From: Hydractinia symbiolongicarpus
Lineage: Eukaryota; Cnidaria; Hydrozoa; Anthoathecata; Hydractiniidae
Assembly: GCF_029227915.1 (NCBI RefSeq)
Contig: NC_079879.1
Coordinates: 5,890,001-5,954,000 of the forward strand
DNA: 64,000 nt
Direction: 5' to 3'
A model generated the notes under the pieces. That model saw only the letters and a list, made by a program, of their open reading frames with translations, searched no databases and was not told where the DNA came from. Shown here in pieces: positions 11,985 to 21,790 of the stretch (position 1 is its first letter; the number at the start of each line of letters is the position of its first letter). Position numbers and translations under genes: made by a program.

Positions 11985-12440
11985 CGTAGAAAGCATCTCT
12001 GTAGATCATTTAAAAATCATGAAAACAAGATCGTAAAAAGCGAAAAGATCGCCGTAGATCGTTTAAAAATTATGAAAACGGGATCATAGAAAGCGAAAAG
12101 ATCGCCGTAGATTGTTTAAAAATCATGAAAACGGATCGTAGAAAACGAAAAGATCGCCGTAGATCGTTTAAAAATCATGAAATCGGGATCGTAGAAAACG
12201 AAAAGATCGCCGTAGATCGTTTAAAAATCATGATAACTGGATCCTAGAAAACGGAAAGATCGCCGTAGATTGTTTAAAAATCATGAAAACAGGATCGTAG
12301 AAAACGGAAAAATCATCGTAAATCGTTTAAAAATCATGAAAACCGGATTGTAGAAAATGAAAAGATCGCCGTAGATCGTTTAAAAATCATGAAAACGGGA
12401 TCGTATAAAGCGAAAAGATCGCCGTAGATTGTGTAGATTG
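11985..12440 (+). repeat. 53-bp minisatellite, about eight units
   Basis: Repeats of GATCGCCGTAGATCG plus TTTAAAAATCATGAAAACG, with the GCCGTAG marker at 12051 and 12104 and on at 53-bp steps. It resembles the 10555 array in period and composition but has a distinct sequence. Confidence 0.9.
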
Positions 12441-12597
12441 AACCTATGAATATGCAATTTTACTAGTCTTTTCAAAGAAGTCAACCTCGTATATTTTACT
12501 TTTTTTATTTCTGGTTTCGTTTAAAGTTCGTATCATTTCTTTTCGTCTTTTAAAAAAAAATGTTTAATTCTTTTGTTTCTGGTTTCGTATTGAAATT

Positions 12598-13712
12598 ATT
12601 ATGCGCAATTACGTTGGTGTACATCAGGGTTCTGTACTTAGTCCTTTGTTGTTTATTCTAGTCTTAGAAGCGCTGTCGATGGAGTTCAGAACAGGTTGTC
12701 CATGGGAGTTATTGTATGCAGATGATTTGGTTCTCATAGCAGAGTCGATGGAAGAATTAGTTGAAAAGTTTGAGAAGTGGAAGAAAGGACTAGAAGAGAA
12801 AGGGCTGAAGGTAAACACAGCAAAGTCTAAAGTCATGATAAGTAGCATTGCAGCCAAGTGTGACCTTGTAGTTGGAAAGTGGCCTTGTGGAGTTTGCAGG
12901 AAAGGGGTTGGTAGTAACTCAATTTTTTGTCAGACTTGCAAGCATTGGGTACATAAGAAGTGCAGTAGTATTAGTGGAAGGTTAAGAGCTGACATACAGT
13001 TTGTATGCAAGCGTTGCAAAGGTGAGATTATAGAGAATGAAGTATTTCCAGCTTTAATGATGTACAACAGTGGCTCGTTAGAGATAGTTAAGAACTTCTG
13101 TTACTTAGGTGATATGTTGGGCAGTAAAGGGGGTGTTGGAAGAAGTGTTACTTGCAGGATAGGTTCTGCTTGGAAAAAGTTTAGAGATTTACTTCCTTTA
13201 TTGACTAGCAGAGTCCTGTCAATTGAGGTAAAAGGTAGGTTGTATGAGGCCTGTGTAAGAAGTGTTATGTTGTACGGTAGTGAGACATGGGCAGTGAAGC
13301 AGGAAGATCTTGACCGTTTAGAAAGGAATGATATGAGAATGGTTAGGTGGATGTGTAATGCCAGTCTGAGAGACAGAAAGAGTTCAGATGAGCTAAGAAG
13401 CAGGCTAAGTCTCCGTAGAATTAAAGATGTTATCCAGATAAGAAGATTGAATTAGCTGGGGCACTTGGAAAGAATGGAGGAGGATAATTGGGTAAGAAAG
13501 TGTAGAGACTTGATAGTTCCTGGGGCAAAGCCCAGAGGCAGACCGAGAAAGACTTGGCAGGAGGTTATAAGGACAGACTTGATAGAGAGGAAGTTGAGTT
13601 TAGATCTAACACAGTCTAGATCAGATTGGAAGAGGGTCATTAATATACCCCGTCCAACCCATGCTAGCATGGAAAACGGACGTTAAGCCGAGAATGATGA
13701 TGATGATGATGA
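12598..13712 (+). mobile_element. 5'-truncated LINE retrotransposon
   Basis: It begins abruptly inside the reverse transcriptase domain and ends in an (ATG)n tail at 13692-13712, as expected of a 5'-truncated LINE insertion. It interrupts element A. Coding content is described in the next entry. Confidence 0.85.
12601..13686 (+). pseudogene. LINE reverse transcriptase fragment with inserted zinc-finger, broken by a stop
   Basis: The frame opens at the G-V-H-Q-G-S-V-L-S-P motif of LINE reverse transcriptases and carries the catalytic YADD near residue 39. A Cys/His module (Cys-x2-Cys, Cys-x2-Cys, His-x4-Cys, Cys-x2-Cys, about residues 97-140) sits between YADD and the C-terminal thumb-like part. 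The tail has the G-S-E-T-W signature. At 13453 an in-frame TAG follows Arg-Arg-Leu-Asn, where related LINEs have Trp (a TGG-to-TAG change). The frame continues to 13686 with the R-G-R-P-R-K-T-W and S-M-E-N-G-R motifs. The palm N-terminus and endonuclease are missing. Not a host gene. Confidence 0.85.
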
Positions 13713-13949
13713 ATTACACTTTTGAAGTTCCTTTCAAGATCGTGTAGCAATTTACTTTGTTCAAAGTTCGTATCATTTCATTTTTTACGATAGAAAAACT
13801 TCGTTTAAGTTCGTATCATATATTAAAAAAGTTTTTGATTTTAAACGAAGCACTTTGTATGACATTCGTTTCACAAAACGAAGTACTTCGTAGTGTTCGT
13901 ATAATTATACGAAAAAAACATACAACATTTTGAGACGATCCCTAAAGCA

Positions 13950-14046
13950 TCTCTTTACTGGCATCAATTCTTTGCTGCCATGAAAGGTAAATCATCTGTA
14001 CTTTCAGACCCTCTCAATAAATTCAGTTTCACTGTGTATAGATAGA
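13950..14046. other. Short spacer between two transposons
   Basis: About 100 bp between the right end of element A and the left end of element C. No feature. Confidence 0.4.
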
Positions 14047-14496
14047 TACAGTACTGTAAAAAGGTATCTTAACATCGCAATCTTCTATCATGCACGATGT
14101 GAATTATACGCGATAGCTTTTTGAGCATATTTTTGTCTCGATAAAAGTGAATCATAATCGCGTCTATCAGGATGTCTATCACAATGATCTATCGCGTAGT
14201 ATTACTCGATGACGTAAATTGCTTTATAATACTTTTTATAATACTTTTTTTTCAACCAAAGTAATAAAAAGTATTGCAATCAAAATGACCAACAATGATT
14301 ATATTTATTAAACAATATATTTCGGAAATTTATTCCATCTTCAGGTCTAAAATATAAAAAACATATTCAGTAAAAACTGTTAAAAACATTAAAATAATAA
14401 AGTTTTTTTATCATACATATCATACATAGCATCATACACTGTACACAAATCAAAAAAAAGCTGATGGTAATTAAATCGTAATTACCCACGTCATAA

Positions 14497-14718
14497 TTAA
14501 AATTTAATCACCAGCGGCCTGAATCTATATTCATCCTTTGTATTCAAAGATGGTTTCAATTGATTGATGAAAAGAGCCTCTAAAGTCATTAAATGATACG
14601 TTGATTTTGAGTTTGAGCACAAGATCGTTACGTCATCAATCAACAATTCACGTTCGCATTCTTTCCAATGATCCGCAACCGGGCCATTTCGTCGATGTTC
14701 TTTGAAACAACATATCAA
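14497..14718 (-). pseudogene. Inverted copy of the Penelope endonuclease C-terminus
   Basis: It encodes the last 70 or so residues of the Penelope-like protein in antisense. It differs from the intact copy by one extra Pro (3 bases) and a Ser-to-Leu change. It is part of the inverted terminal segment and has no independent function. Confidence 0.85.
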
Positions 14719-14766
14719 ATGACGGCTTGTTTGACCGACATAGCAAGACGAACATCTTGGACATGA

Positions 14767-16284
14767 AAACTGTTCAAAGAAGAAGAAAGAATTACATCTG
14801 TCCTGAAAGAGTTAAAAGTGAAGGGAAAAATCAGTGAACAGCTTTATGATAAACTAAAGCCAATAGGAAGTCAACCACCTAGAATCTACGGACTTGCTAA
14901 AGTACACAAAAATAACACACCAATGAGACCAGTTTTATCGATGCCAGGTTCTCCATATTACAAACTAGCAAACCAGGTAGCAAAGTGGCTGTCAGTAGTA
15001 GATGAATGCAACATCAATTCTTCCACGAAACAAATATCCGATCTAATTACACATCTCCAACTTGCAGAAAATGAGGAACTTGTGAGTTTTGACGTCACAT
15101 CCCTATATACAAATGTACCACTGAACGAAGCAATTTATGATTGTACCAGTCTTTTATATTCTGGAAAATACGAAAAACCTCCAGTAGATCGAGAAACTTT
15201 TCATAAATTAACCTTACTATGTAGTAGCAATGTAGTTATGTCGACTCATGATGGATATTACCAACAAGTCGATGGATTGGCAATGGGGAGCCCACCAGCT
15301 CCAATGCTTGCTAATGGTTGGCTCAGTAAATTTGACGATATTATCAAGGGAGATGCAGATTTATTCGCGAGATATATGGACGATATTATCAGAAATATCA
15401 ACAAAGATAAGATCCAGGAAAAGTTGAATGAGATTAATAATATTCACCCATCACTAAAGTTTACTATCGAGCGTGAAAACAATGGAGAAATTGCATTTCT
15501 AGACATGTCTATAAAAAGAACACACGGAAACCTTGTCTCAAAGTGGTATACAAAACCAACTGACACTGGTTTAACACTAAATTTCCACGCCCTTGCACCA
15601 AAACAATGCAAGAGATCGGTTGTGTCTGGACTTGTACATAGAGTCTATAGAGCTTGTAGCAGTTGGGAAACATTTCATGAAAGTCTGAAAAAGGCTAAAG
15701 GAATTCTAGATAACAACCAATATCCCGCTGAATTCTACGACCCCATTATTTCAGACACATTGAGAAAAATCATTAAAAAGCCGATTCCACAAACTGATCA
15801 GGACGGAAAAGAAAAAGAAAAAGAAGAAGAGGAAACAGAAGAAAAATTGTTATTTATTCAATATCGTGGTAAAGTTTCGGATAATTTCAAACGAACGCTT
15901 AACAACATCAAAGCTCCGTGCAGAATTATATTCACGCTGAATAAACTGAAAAGCTGTCTACCATTACTAAAGCCAACAGTCGAAAAATCTTTGAAAAGTG
16001 GCGTAGTATATAAATTTTCATGTCCAAGATGTTCGTCTTGCTATGTCGGTCAAACAAGCCGTCATTTGATATGTCGTTTCAAAGAACATCGACGAAATGG
16101 CGTTGCGGATCATTGGAAAGAATGTGAACGTGAATTGTCGATTGATGACGTAACGATCTTGTGCTCAAACTCAAAATCAACGTATCATTTAATGACTTTA
16201 GAGGCTCTTTTCATCAATCAATTGAAACCATCTTTGAATACAAAGGATGAATATAGATTCAGGCCGCTGGTGATTAAATTTTAA
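14767..16284 (+). CDS. Penelope-like reverse transcriptase with C-terminal GIY-YIG endonuclease, N-terminally truncated
   Basis: The open frame runs from the inversion junction at about 14767; the first candidate start is a GTG at 14818, giving about 488 residues. Reverse transcriptase motifs in order: R-I-Y-G-L-A-K-V-H-K (near residue 22), S-F-D-V-T-S-L-Y-T-N-V-P (near 90), G-L-A-M-G-S-P (near 152), Y-M-D-D (near 186) and F-L-D-M-S-I. The C-terminus has the GIY-YIG-like module V-V-Y-K-F-S-C-P-x-C, C-Y-V-G-Q-T-S-R, and R-F-K-E-H. The N-terminal part of the usual protein is missing at the junction. In motif B the usual Leu-Gly-Pro after Ser-Pro is replaced by Pro-Ala-Pro, so activity is doubtful. 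It is a mobile-element protein that would copy RNA at endonuclease-made nicks. Confidence 0.88.
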   Translation, partial: KLFKEEERITSVLKELKVKGKISEQLYDKLKPIGSQPPRIYGLAKVHKNNTPMRPVLSMPGSPYYKLANQVAKWLSVVDECNINSSTKQISDLITHLQLAENEELVSFDVTSLYTNVPLNEAIYDCTSLLYSGKYEKPPVDRETFHKLTLLCSSNVVMSTHDGYYQQVDGLAMGSPPAPMLANGWLSKFDDIIKGDADLFARYMDDIIRNINKDKIQEKLNEINNIHPSLKFTIERENNGEIAFLDMSIKRTHGNLVSKWYTKPTDTGLTLNFHALAPKQCKRSVVSGLVHRVYRACSSWETFHESLKKAKGILDNNQYPAEFYDPIISDTLRKIIKKPIPQTDQDGKEKEKEEEETEEKLLFIQYRGKVSDNFKRTLNNIKAPCRIIFTLNKLKSCLPLLKPTVEKSLKSGVVYKFSCPRCSSCYVGQTSRHLICRFKEHRRNGVADHWKECERELSIDDVTILCSNSKSTYHLMTLEALFINQLKPSLNTKDEYRFRPLVIKF

Positions 16285-16689
16285 TTATGACGTGGGTAAT
16301 TACGATTTAATTACCATCAGCTTTTTTCTGATTTGTGTACAGTGTATGATGCTATGTATGATATGTATGATAAAAAAACTTTATTATTTTAATGTTTTTA
16401 ACAGTTTTTACTGAATATGTTTTTTATATTTTAGACCTGAAGATGGAATAAATTTCCGAAATATATTGTTTAATAAATATAATCATTGTTGGTCATTTTG
16501 ATTGCAATATTACATGGAACCACAATGTTTCTGACTTATTCATTAATAAAAAGTATATTAAATATTTTTTTCGCTTTTTGAGTTTATCTGGAGGCGTATA
16601 ACGTTGTTAGTTTACACACATTTTCATATAAGAATTATATATTCTTTTTTTTTGTGAAATCGACATTTCAAGCCTTGAATAATTCTTAA

Positions 16690-16930
16690 GATTCTTAAAA
16701 TGCAATCTAAAAAAGCTTTTTATAGCCCTTCTTCGTTCTTAAGTTTTTTAAATGCGATCTAAAAAACATTTCTATCACCAGTTTTCGTTCTTAAACTTTT
16801 AAAATGCGATCTAAAAAAGCCTTTCTATCGCCGTTCTTTGTTCTTAAACTTTTAAAATGCAATCTAAAAAAGCTTTTCTATTGCCGTTCTTCGTTCTTAA
16901 ACTTTTCAAAATGCGATCTTATTTTATTGC
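16690..16930 (-). repeat. 53-bp minisatellite, reversed array
   Basis: GCGATCTAAAAAAGC and TTTCTATCGCCGTTC units, about four copies. They are the reverse complement of the 10555-10850 array, which suggests a second copy of the same transposon family. Confidence 0.85.
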
Positions 16931-18287
16931 AAAAACGTCGCTTTTATGCAATCTTTTAACTTGAAAGAACTCCAAGCCTTCCGCGAGAGGCTTTATTTAA
17001 CATTATTAATTTCTAAGAAAATTATGACGAAACTATACAAGCAATTCTTTGATTTGTGGATCTTATGATAAAAAGCAACTTTCAAAATTAGAATGTACTT
17101 TTACAAAAAAGTATTTAATTTCTTTGCTTTTTTAAAAAATAGAAATTACGCTAGCTAAAATGTAATACTGCATGACTTCGGCGATCCATATAGGAAACAT
17201 AATAAAAACAAGGTAGAATACGCTTGTCATAACACCCTCCTCCGTTATTAATTTCAAATATATAATTTTAATGCTGCAAAAGACTTTAAATATTGTCAAC
17301 TAAACTATAGTCTGTAAAAGGATTTTGCACTTAGATTTTAATTTTCATATAAGACTGCAAATAATATTAAAAGCACACTAAAAATTTTTATAAAAATTAT
17401 TTTTCTTGTTTTTTCTTTTATTTTAAGTGGGAGGAGAATGACTTGCTGTATACATTTTGGAACAGCGCAAAAATAATTCTTGCTGTATAACTTTCAAAAC
17501 AGCACAAGAAATATTCTTGCTGCATTTATAAAAAACATGTTTTTGAGCATGCAAGTATTTTTGTCTTTTCACCTTGACAGCTAGTTATTTTAATAATTCA
17601 AAACAAGAGAACAAATTTATCCAAAAAATTTTTAGTGAGGCAAATTATTATTATTTTTCCCTTCGCAACAAAAAATATTAATTGCGTACATGATGCAATA
17701 ATACATGAAAAAAATGCTTGTCATAGCACCCTTCTCCGTTGTAGACACTGTATTGAAGAATTGAACTTATTATTTAATTCTAGCGCAAGCAATATTATTT
17801 AAACTTATTATTTAATTTTCATAAAGTAAAGTTTAGTTTTTTTTATAACAAAACACAGTGAGTTTATTTTGAAAGTTTTTCTTATAATAAGATGCGTAAT
17901 AAGCGTGAATAATACTTGTTTATGAAACGAATTTTGTCATTTGTAAAAAATATTTAAATATAAAAACCTAATAAGTCAAAATAAAATAAACAAACTTCAT
18001 ATAACGAAATAAACTTTATAATTGTTAAATAAATTTGAATATAAAGGCTATAGATAATAGTCCAATTATAAAAAACGAATTTCTTATAAGCAACTTCTCA
18101 TACGAATACAAATGTACAAACAAACTTTATTTTAAATGATACAAACTTTATACGAACTTTAAAATTTTGATGGTACGAAAAAGTTTGTATTAAAAATAAA
18201 ATTATACGAAAGATTTAATAAATGTATACAAAGTTTTTGATACAAATTATACGAATTAAGTATGAACATTTTGAGACGATCCCTTAT
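16930..18287. mobile_element. Partial element A copy, right end
   Basis: It ends ACATTTTGAGACGATCCCT at 18287. The 300 bp before this are the reverse complement of the element A left arm (11652-11960), including GATAATAGTCCAATTATA. No matching left end was identified, so this copy is one-ended or rearranged. A CATAGCACCCTCCTCCGTT-like motif occurs twice (17217, 17717). No coding frame. Confidence 0.55.
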
Positions 18288-18569
18288 GTTTTTTTCTTTA
18301 CACTGTGATTTGAGAACAGTATAATATAATTATTTCTTTCAAGATTATTGTTTAATTTATTTCTTTTTTTTGCGCTACAATTTAATAAGAACAGGTATTT
18401 AATTACTTTTAACACATCGCACATCGCGATGTATCAAGACTGCCTATCGAGGAAGTGCGATAAGGCTTCACGCGATAGGAATTTAGGAGCAAAAAAAGAT
18501 ATCGCATATCAATCGTGCCGCGCACGGTACGTAATCCTCGATGTTAAGGTACCTTTTCACAGTACTGTA

Positions 18570-19922
18570 GATAGATTGATTGATTATCTTATATATATAA
18601 CTTAAATATATAGCTAAGTAAATAATGAAAATATCAGGAAACTTTGAAAATGAATACTAACCTCGGTTGAGAAATTATCATTCAATTGCAATATGTACTG
18701 AGCAGTTGTGATGCAAAAAAAATTTGAGCAACATGGAAAATGTAAGCAAATGCCGAGCAAAGCGGAGTGTTTTTGCTGTTGAGAGTTAGAAGCCACAAAT
18801 GTTTTCAATTTGATTGGTGAGTTTCAATATGCGAGTCATATGCACATGTCAGTATTGCGGTTCTGCTAGTGTGAAAATCTTACTCTTTTTTACAGAACAT
18901 CATACTTTTGATAGAGGTTTTATGTACTGCATTGGTAGTTAACACCACTTTTTTTCTTGGGATTTGCAATTGCAATATTTTCACATTTTTTTGCTTGTCT
19001 GTCATGTTTTGTAGTGTTGTCTGTGTAAGTTGTGTGTTTTGTATGTCCACGGAACTTCGAGCTCTGCTAACTTTGGCAGTTTCCGGGGTTTACTAAGGCA
19101 TAATTTTTAATCAATAATGTATTTATCTCCTAGTAAACTGAAATATATGTTTATTTCATTCATTCATTCATGCGAGTCATTTACCACGACAAGAAAATGT
19201 GACCGACAAGTAAATATCTTCATTCTTTTAACATAATTACAGAATTAAATATCTAAAGTAAATACAAGTACTATTTTTTATTTTCAGAATTTATAGGTGC
19301 ACAAGTTAGAGACAATTTACTTGGTGGGTGCATAATAGGATAGGGAGAGGAGTTCGTCTCATACCTAGTTGTGTTGTCAATAAAATAAGAGACGTGTTTC
19401 CTGAGCTGAATGGAGTTTATGTTGGATAAAAACATGGTGAACCAGTACCCGAAATTAACATCACATGGGCATTGAGGGAATAATAATAATTGGATTAACA
19501 TTATATATACAATTTTAAATACTATTCAAACCAGGGATATTTTGTAGAAAGTACGATGGTTGTTTCTCTGCTTGACTTTTCTGCAGTCTGCTTCAACCTT
19601 GGAGCGCCTTTCAGAACCTACTGCTGAAAAGTAAATATATAGCTTTAAGGATACATTGCATAAGGTAATATGATTTATCACCTAACTTTTAAGGCTGTAA
19701 ATCTCTTTGTGGCTTTTGAATAACGAATATGGAATCTTCTAACTTAACCATCAGCTTTCTTTTTTGGTACTGGTCTGTGGAAAACAGCTAAATATGTACA
19801 AAGTATCAGTGAAAATAAGGAACTAAACATATGTAGAAGGCATTTTCGTCCCCATGCTACTTTCACAATAGCTTCCAATTTCGTGTAAACGTATAAACCT
19901 ATGCAGGGGAAAATTACCACAA
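18570..19922. other. No gene recognised
   Basis: AT-rich. A hydrophobic frame at 18908-19096 has no domain or splice context. A short (ATTC)n run is at 19154-19173. Confidence 0.5.
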
Positions 19923-20066
19923 TCTATATTATAATACCCGTATACGTCTGTCTGTCTGTCTGTATGTCACCCAAAATGGTAGCTTAGCTGCGAAATAGCG
20001 AGAAGCACGCAATGCGGTATAAAAAGGACGGGTGAACCCGTGGATTTTCCGCGTGCTAACAACTAG
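19923..20066 (+). mobile_element. Helitron-like non-autonomous repeat, copy 1
   Basis: It begins TCTATATTATAATACCCG, has a (GTCT)n stretch, then GGACGGGTGAACCCGTGGATT, and ends AACTAG before a T. TC at the 5' end, a GC-rich near-palindrome close to the 3' end, and CTAG at the terminus fit Helitron ends. Related units occur at 35904-36203. Confidence 0.5.
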
Positions 20067-20433
20067 TAATCTCAATTACCTTGATGTGATTCATTCTTCC
20101 TTTCAGTTGATAATCACTCAACAGTGATTGGCTTATTTGTAAAAACTGATGGAAGGGAACCGGGTACTAACTTGCATGTACTGAATTTCCTACCTCTCGT
20201 CATACAAAAACGTATTCAAATTAGGTAAATATAAATTTAAGTATAAGTTCGATGAATGATGATGAAAAAAAAATGTTCTAACTTTTGTTTTACATGTACA
20301 ATGATACAGAAACATGTAAAACAACAAAAATAAAATTAATATTGAACTGTGAATTTTATGTTCAGTAGGTAAATTTATTAACTCAAACGTTGGTCACATA
20401 TATCTTGATCCCCATGTGTATCATCATGTTTAG

Positions 20434-20777
20434 GTAGATAGATAGATGTGCATATTTTACATGGCTAGCCTTACTAATATCGAGGGATATACACTGTCTA
20501 TTATTTCCAGGAGAGCCCATGGCTTAGATGGAGAGTCCTAGAGTATTTAATGCTCATTTTGAGCTACGCAGGCCCAATTAGGGGCCGCGCACTACTAGAC
20601 AACTCCCTGCAACATCTAACGGCCCACACATGGAGCCATCTTCCCAATTTCCCTCACATGGCTTGGGTTAACCCGGGGCTATGGTAACATTCACTTGCCC
20701 ATGTTGAATCGCCGTCAAGAGGAATCGAACCCCGGTCTCCCGCACTGAATACGAGAGCTATAACCATTAATCTACCA
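20434..20777 (-). mobile_element. tRNA-derived SINE, copy 2
   Basis: Reverse-oriented full-length copy of the 1825-2175 SINE, with the same A and B boxes, body and ATCT tail. The flanking sequence differs, as expected for an independent insertion. Confidence 0.87.
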
Positions 20778-21705
20778 CTTTTATATTAATAACAGGTTAT
20801 AATAATATAAATATCAGGGTTTCAACCACCGTCTTGAACAGTTTTTTAAAAAACAGCCCTCTCCTAGTCTTTTAGAAAACATAACTCTTCTTGCCTCTCC
20901 AGATTGTGGAATGTTGTTGTTTTTATATTATAGGTTCAAAATACAATTTCTTTTTGACGCTATAATTTGAATTAACATAATGCTTTTTTTTAAATTTGAA
21001 TCTATTCTTGCTGTGCAGGAGCCAGTATAAAGTCCAAGATCAACAATTGGTATCATTTTTGTCATATCAAAGTTGTCTCTATCAAAGTGTTTTGCTGGCC
21101 CTGCAAATCACTAGAAGAAAATCTGCATGAAGATCTAATGCAACTCCAACTCTGGTTCTAGTAAATTGTGTAGAAATTCATATTATTTAAAAAGGAAAAT
21201 GGCTTAATTCATAATGCAGCATTGTGTAAATTTGTTCAATCGATTTAAGGTCTTTTTATCTTTGAGCTGTCTGTAAGTAATCTTTATAAAAATAAATTGT
21301 GTCTATGAAAATTCAGGATAGCTAACAAGTAACCTTGGTTTATATTAACAGGATCCCACCTATAAGGATCAGATTTTTTCAAAACAAACTTGGCAAGCTG
21401 GCTTGATGGGTTGGATTTTAAACAAAATCATCAAACAATGATTTTTATGACGATAAGCATAAATGTGAGAAATTACTATGTGATATAAAAACATTCTCTA
21501 TCTGAAAAAAGCAGACGCATAAAGCCATGCATTTGGTGAATTTCATCTCACACCTAAGTAATACAGCATCCTGACAGCCCTTTCAAGACTCAAGCTTCTC
21601 TAAATAATATACTTGATAAAGATTTTTTGTGTAATAGGAGGCTAAGAAAGCTTTGCAGAAACTGATTTTTTAATTTTGTGGGAAAATCATTTTTTTTTTC
21701 TTTTA
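20778..21705. other. No gene recognised; probable upstream region of the chromodomain gene
   Basis: AT-rich. It ends in a strong polypyrimidine run and TTTTAG at 21706, which could be the acceptor for the first coding exon of the following gene. Confidence 0.4.
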
Positions 21706-21790
21706 GAAGGACATTACATAGTAGTAAAAAAGTACACAAGCAATTGCCACAAGAGGCAAAGTAATTGTGTAAAAGACTTCCGATAAAGTG

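Larger units (their letters stand above)
10149..13949. mobile_element. TIR DNA element A, with nested insertions
   Basis: The left end reads AGGGACCGTCTCAAATGT and the right end is its near complement, ACATTTTGAGACGATCCCT. Next to the ends lie arms rich in TTCGTATA and GTTTGTATCA motifs (11652-11960 and 13720-13930). The element is interrupted by a second TIR element (10164-11652), a 53-bp minisatellite (11985-12440) and a LINE fragment (12598-13712). No transposase was found. A further end-like TTTAGGGATCGTCTC at 11964 means the element could itself be two nested copies. Similar ends occur at 18287 and 22779. Confidence 0.65.
14275..16508 (+). mobile_element. Penelope-like element with inverted terminal copy of its own 3' end
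   Basis: The first 500 bp (14275-14772) are an almost identical reverse complement of the last 490 bp (16017-16508), so the unit is head-to-head: inverted 3' segment, then the truncated coding body. Such partial terminal copies (pseudo-LTRs) are characteristic of Penelope-like elements. High similarity between the arms, with a 3-base indel and a few changes, points to a recent event. Confidence 0.88.
14047..18569. mobile_element. TIR DNA element C carrying a Penelope-like insertion
   Basis: The left end TACAGTACTGTAAAAAGG with TATCTTAACATCG is mirrored by CGATGTTAAGGTACC and TTTTCACAGTACTGTA at the right. Similarity continues inward as TATCGCG-rich sequence. The interior holds the Penelope-like element and a stretch with element A-type ends (to 18287) and a reversed 53-bp array. 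No transposase was seen. Boundaries rest on the inverted termini only. Confidence 0.55.

Noticed and set aside
10555-12440. Regularly spaced repeats considered as a CRISPR array
   Set aside because: Units are contiguous 53-bp tandem repeats without unique spacers, in a eukaryotic sequence.
18908-19096. Hydrophobic 62-codon frame resembling a membrane protein
   Set aside because: No domain, no splice context and composition typical of T-rich DNA.
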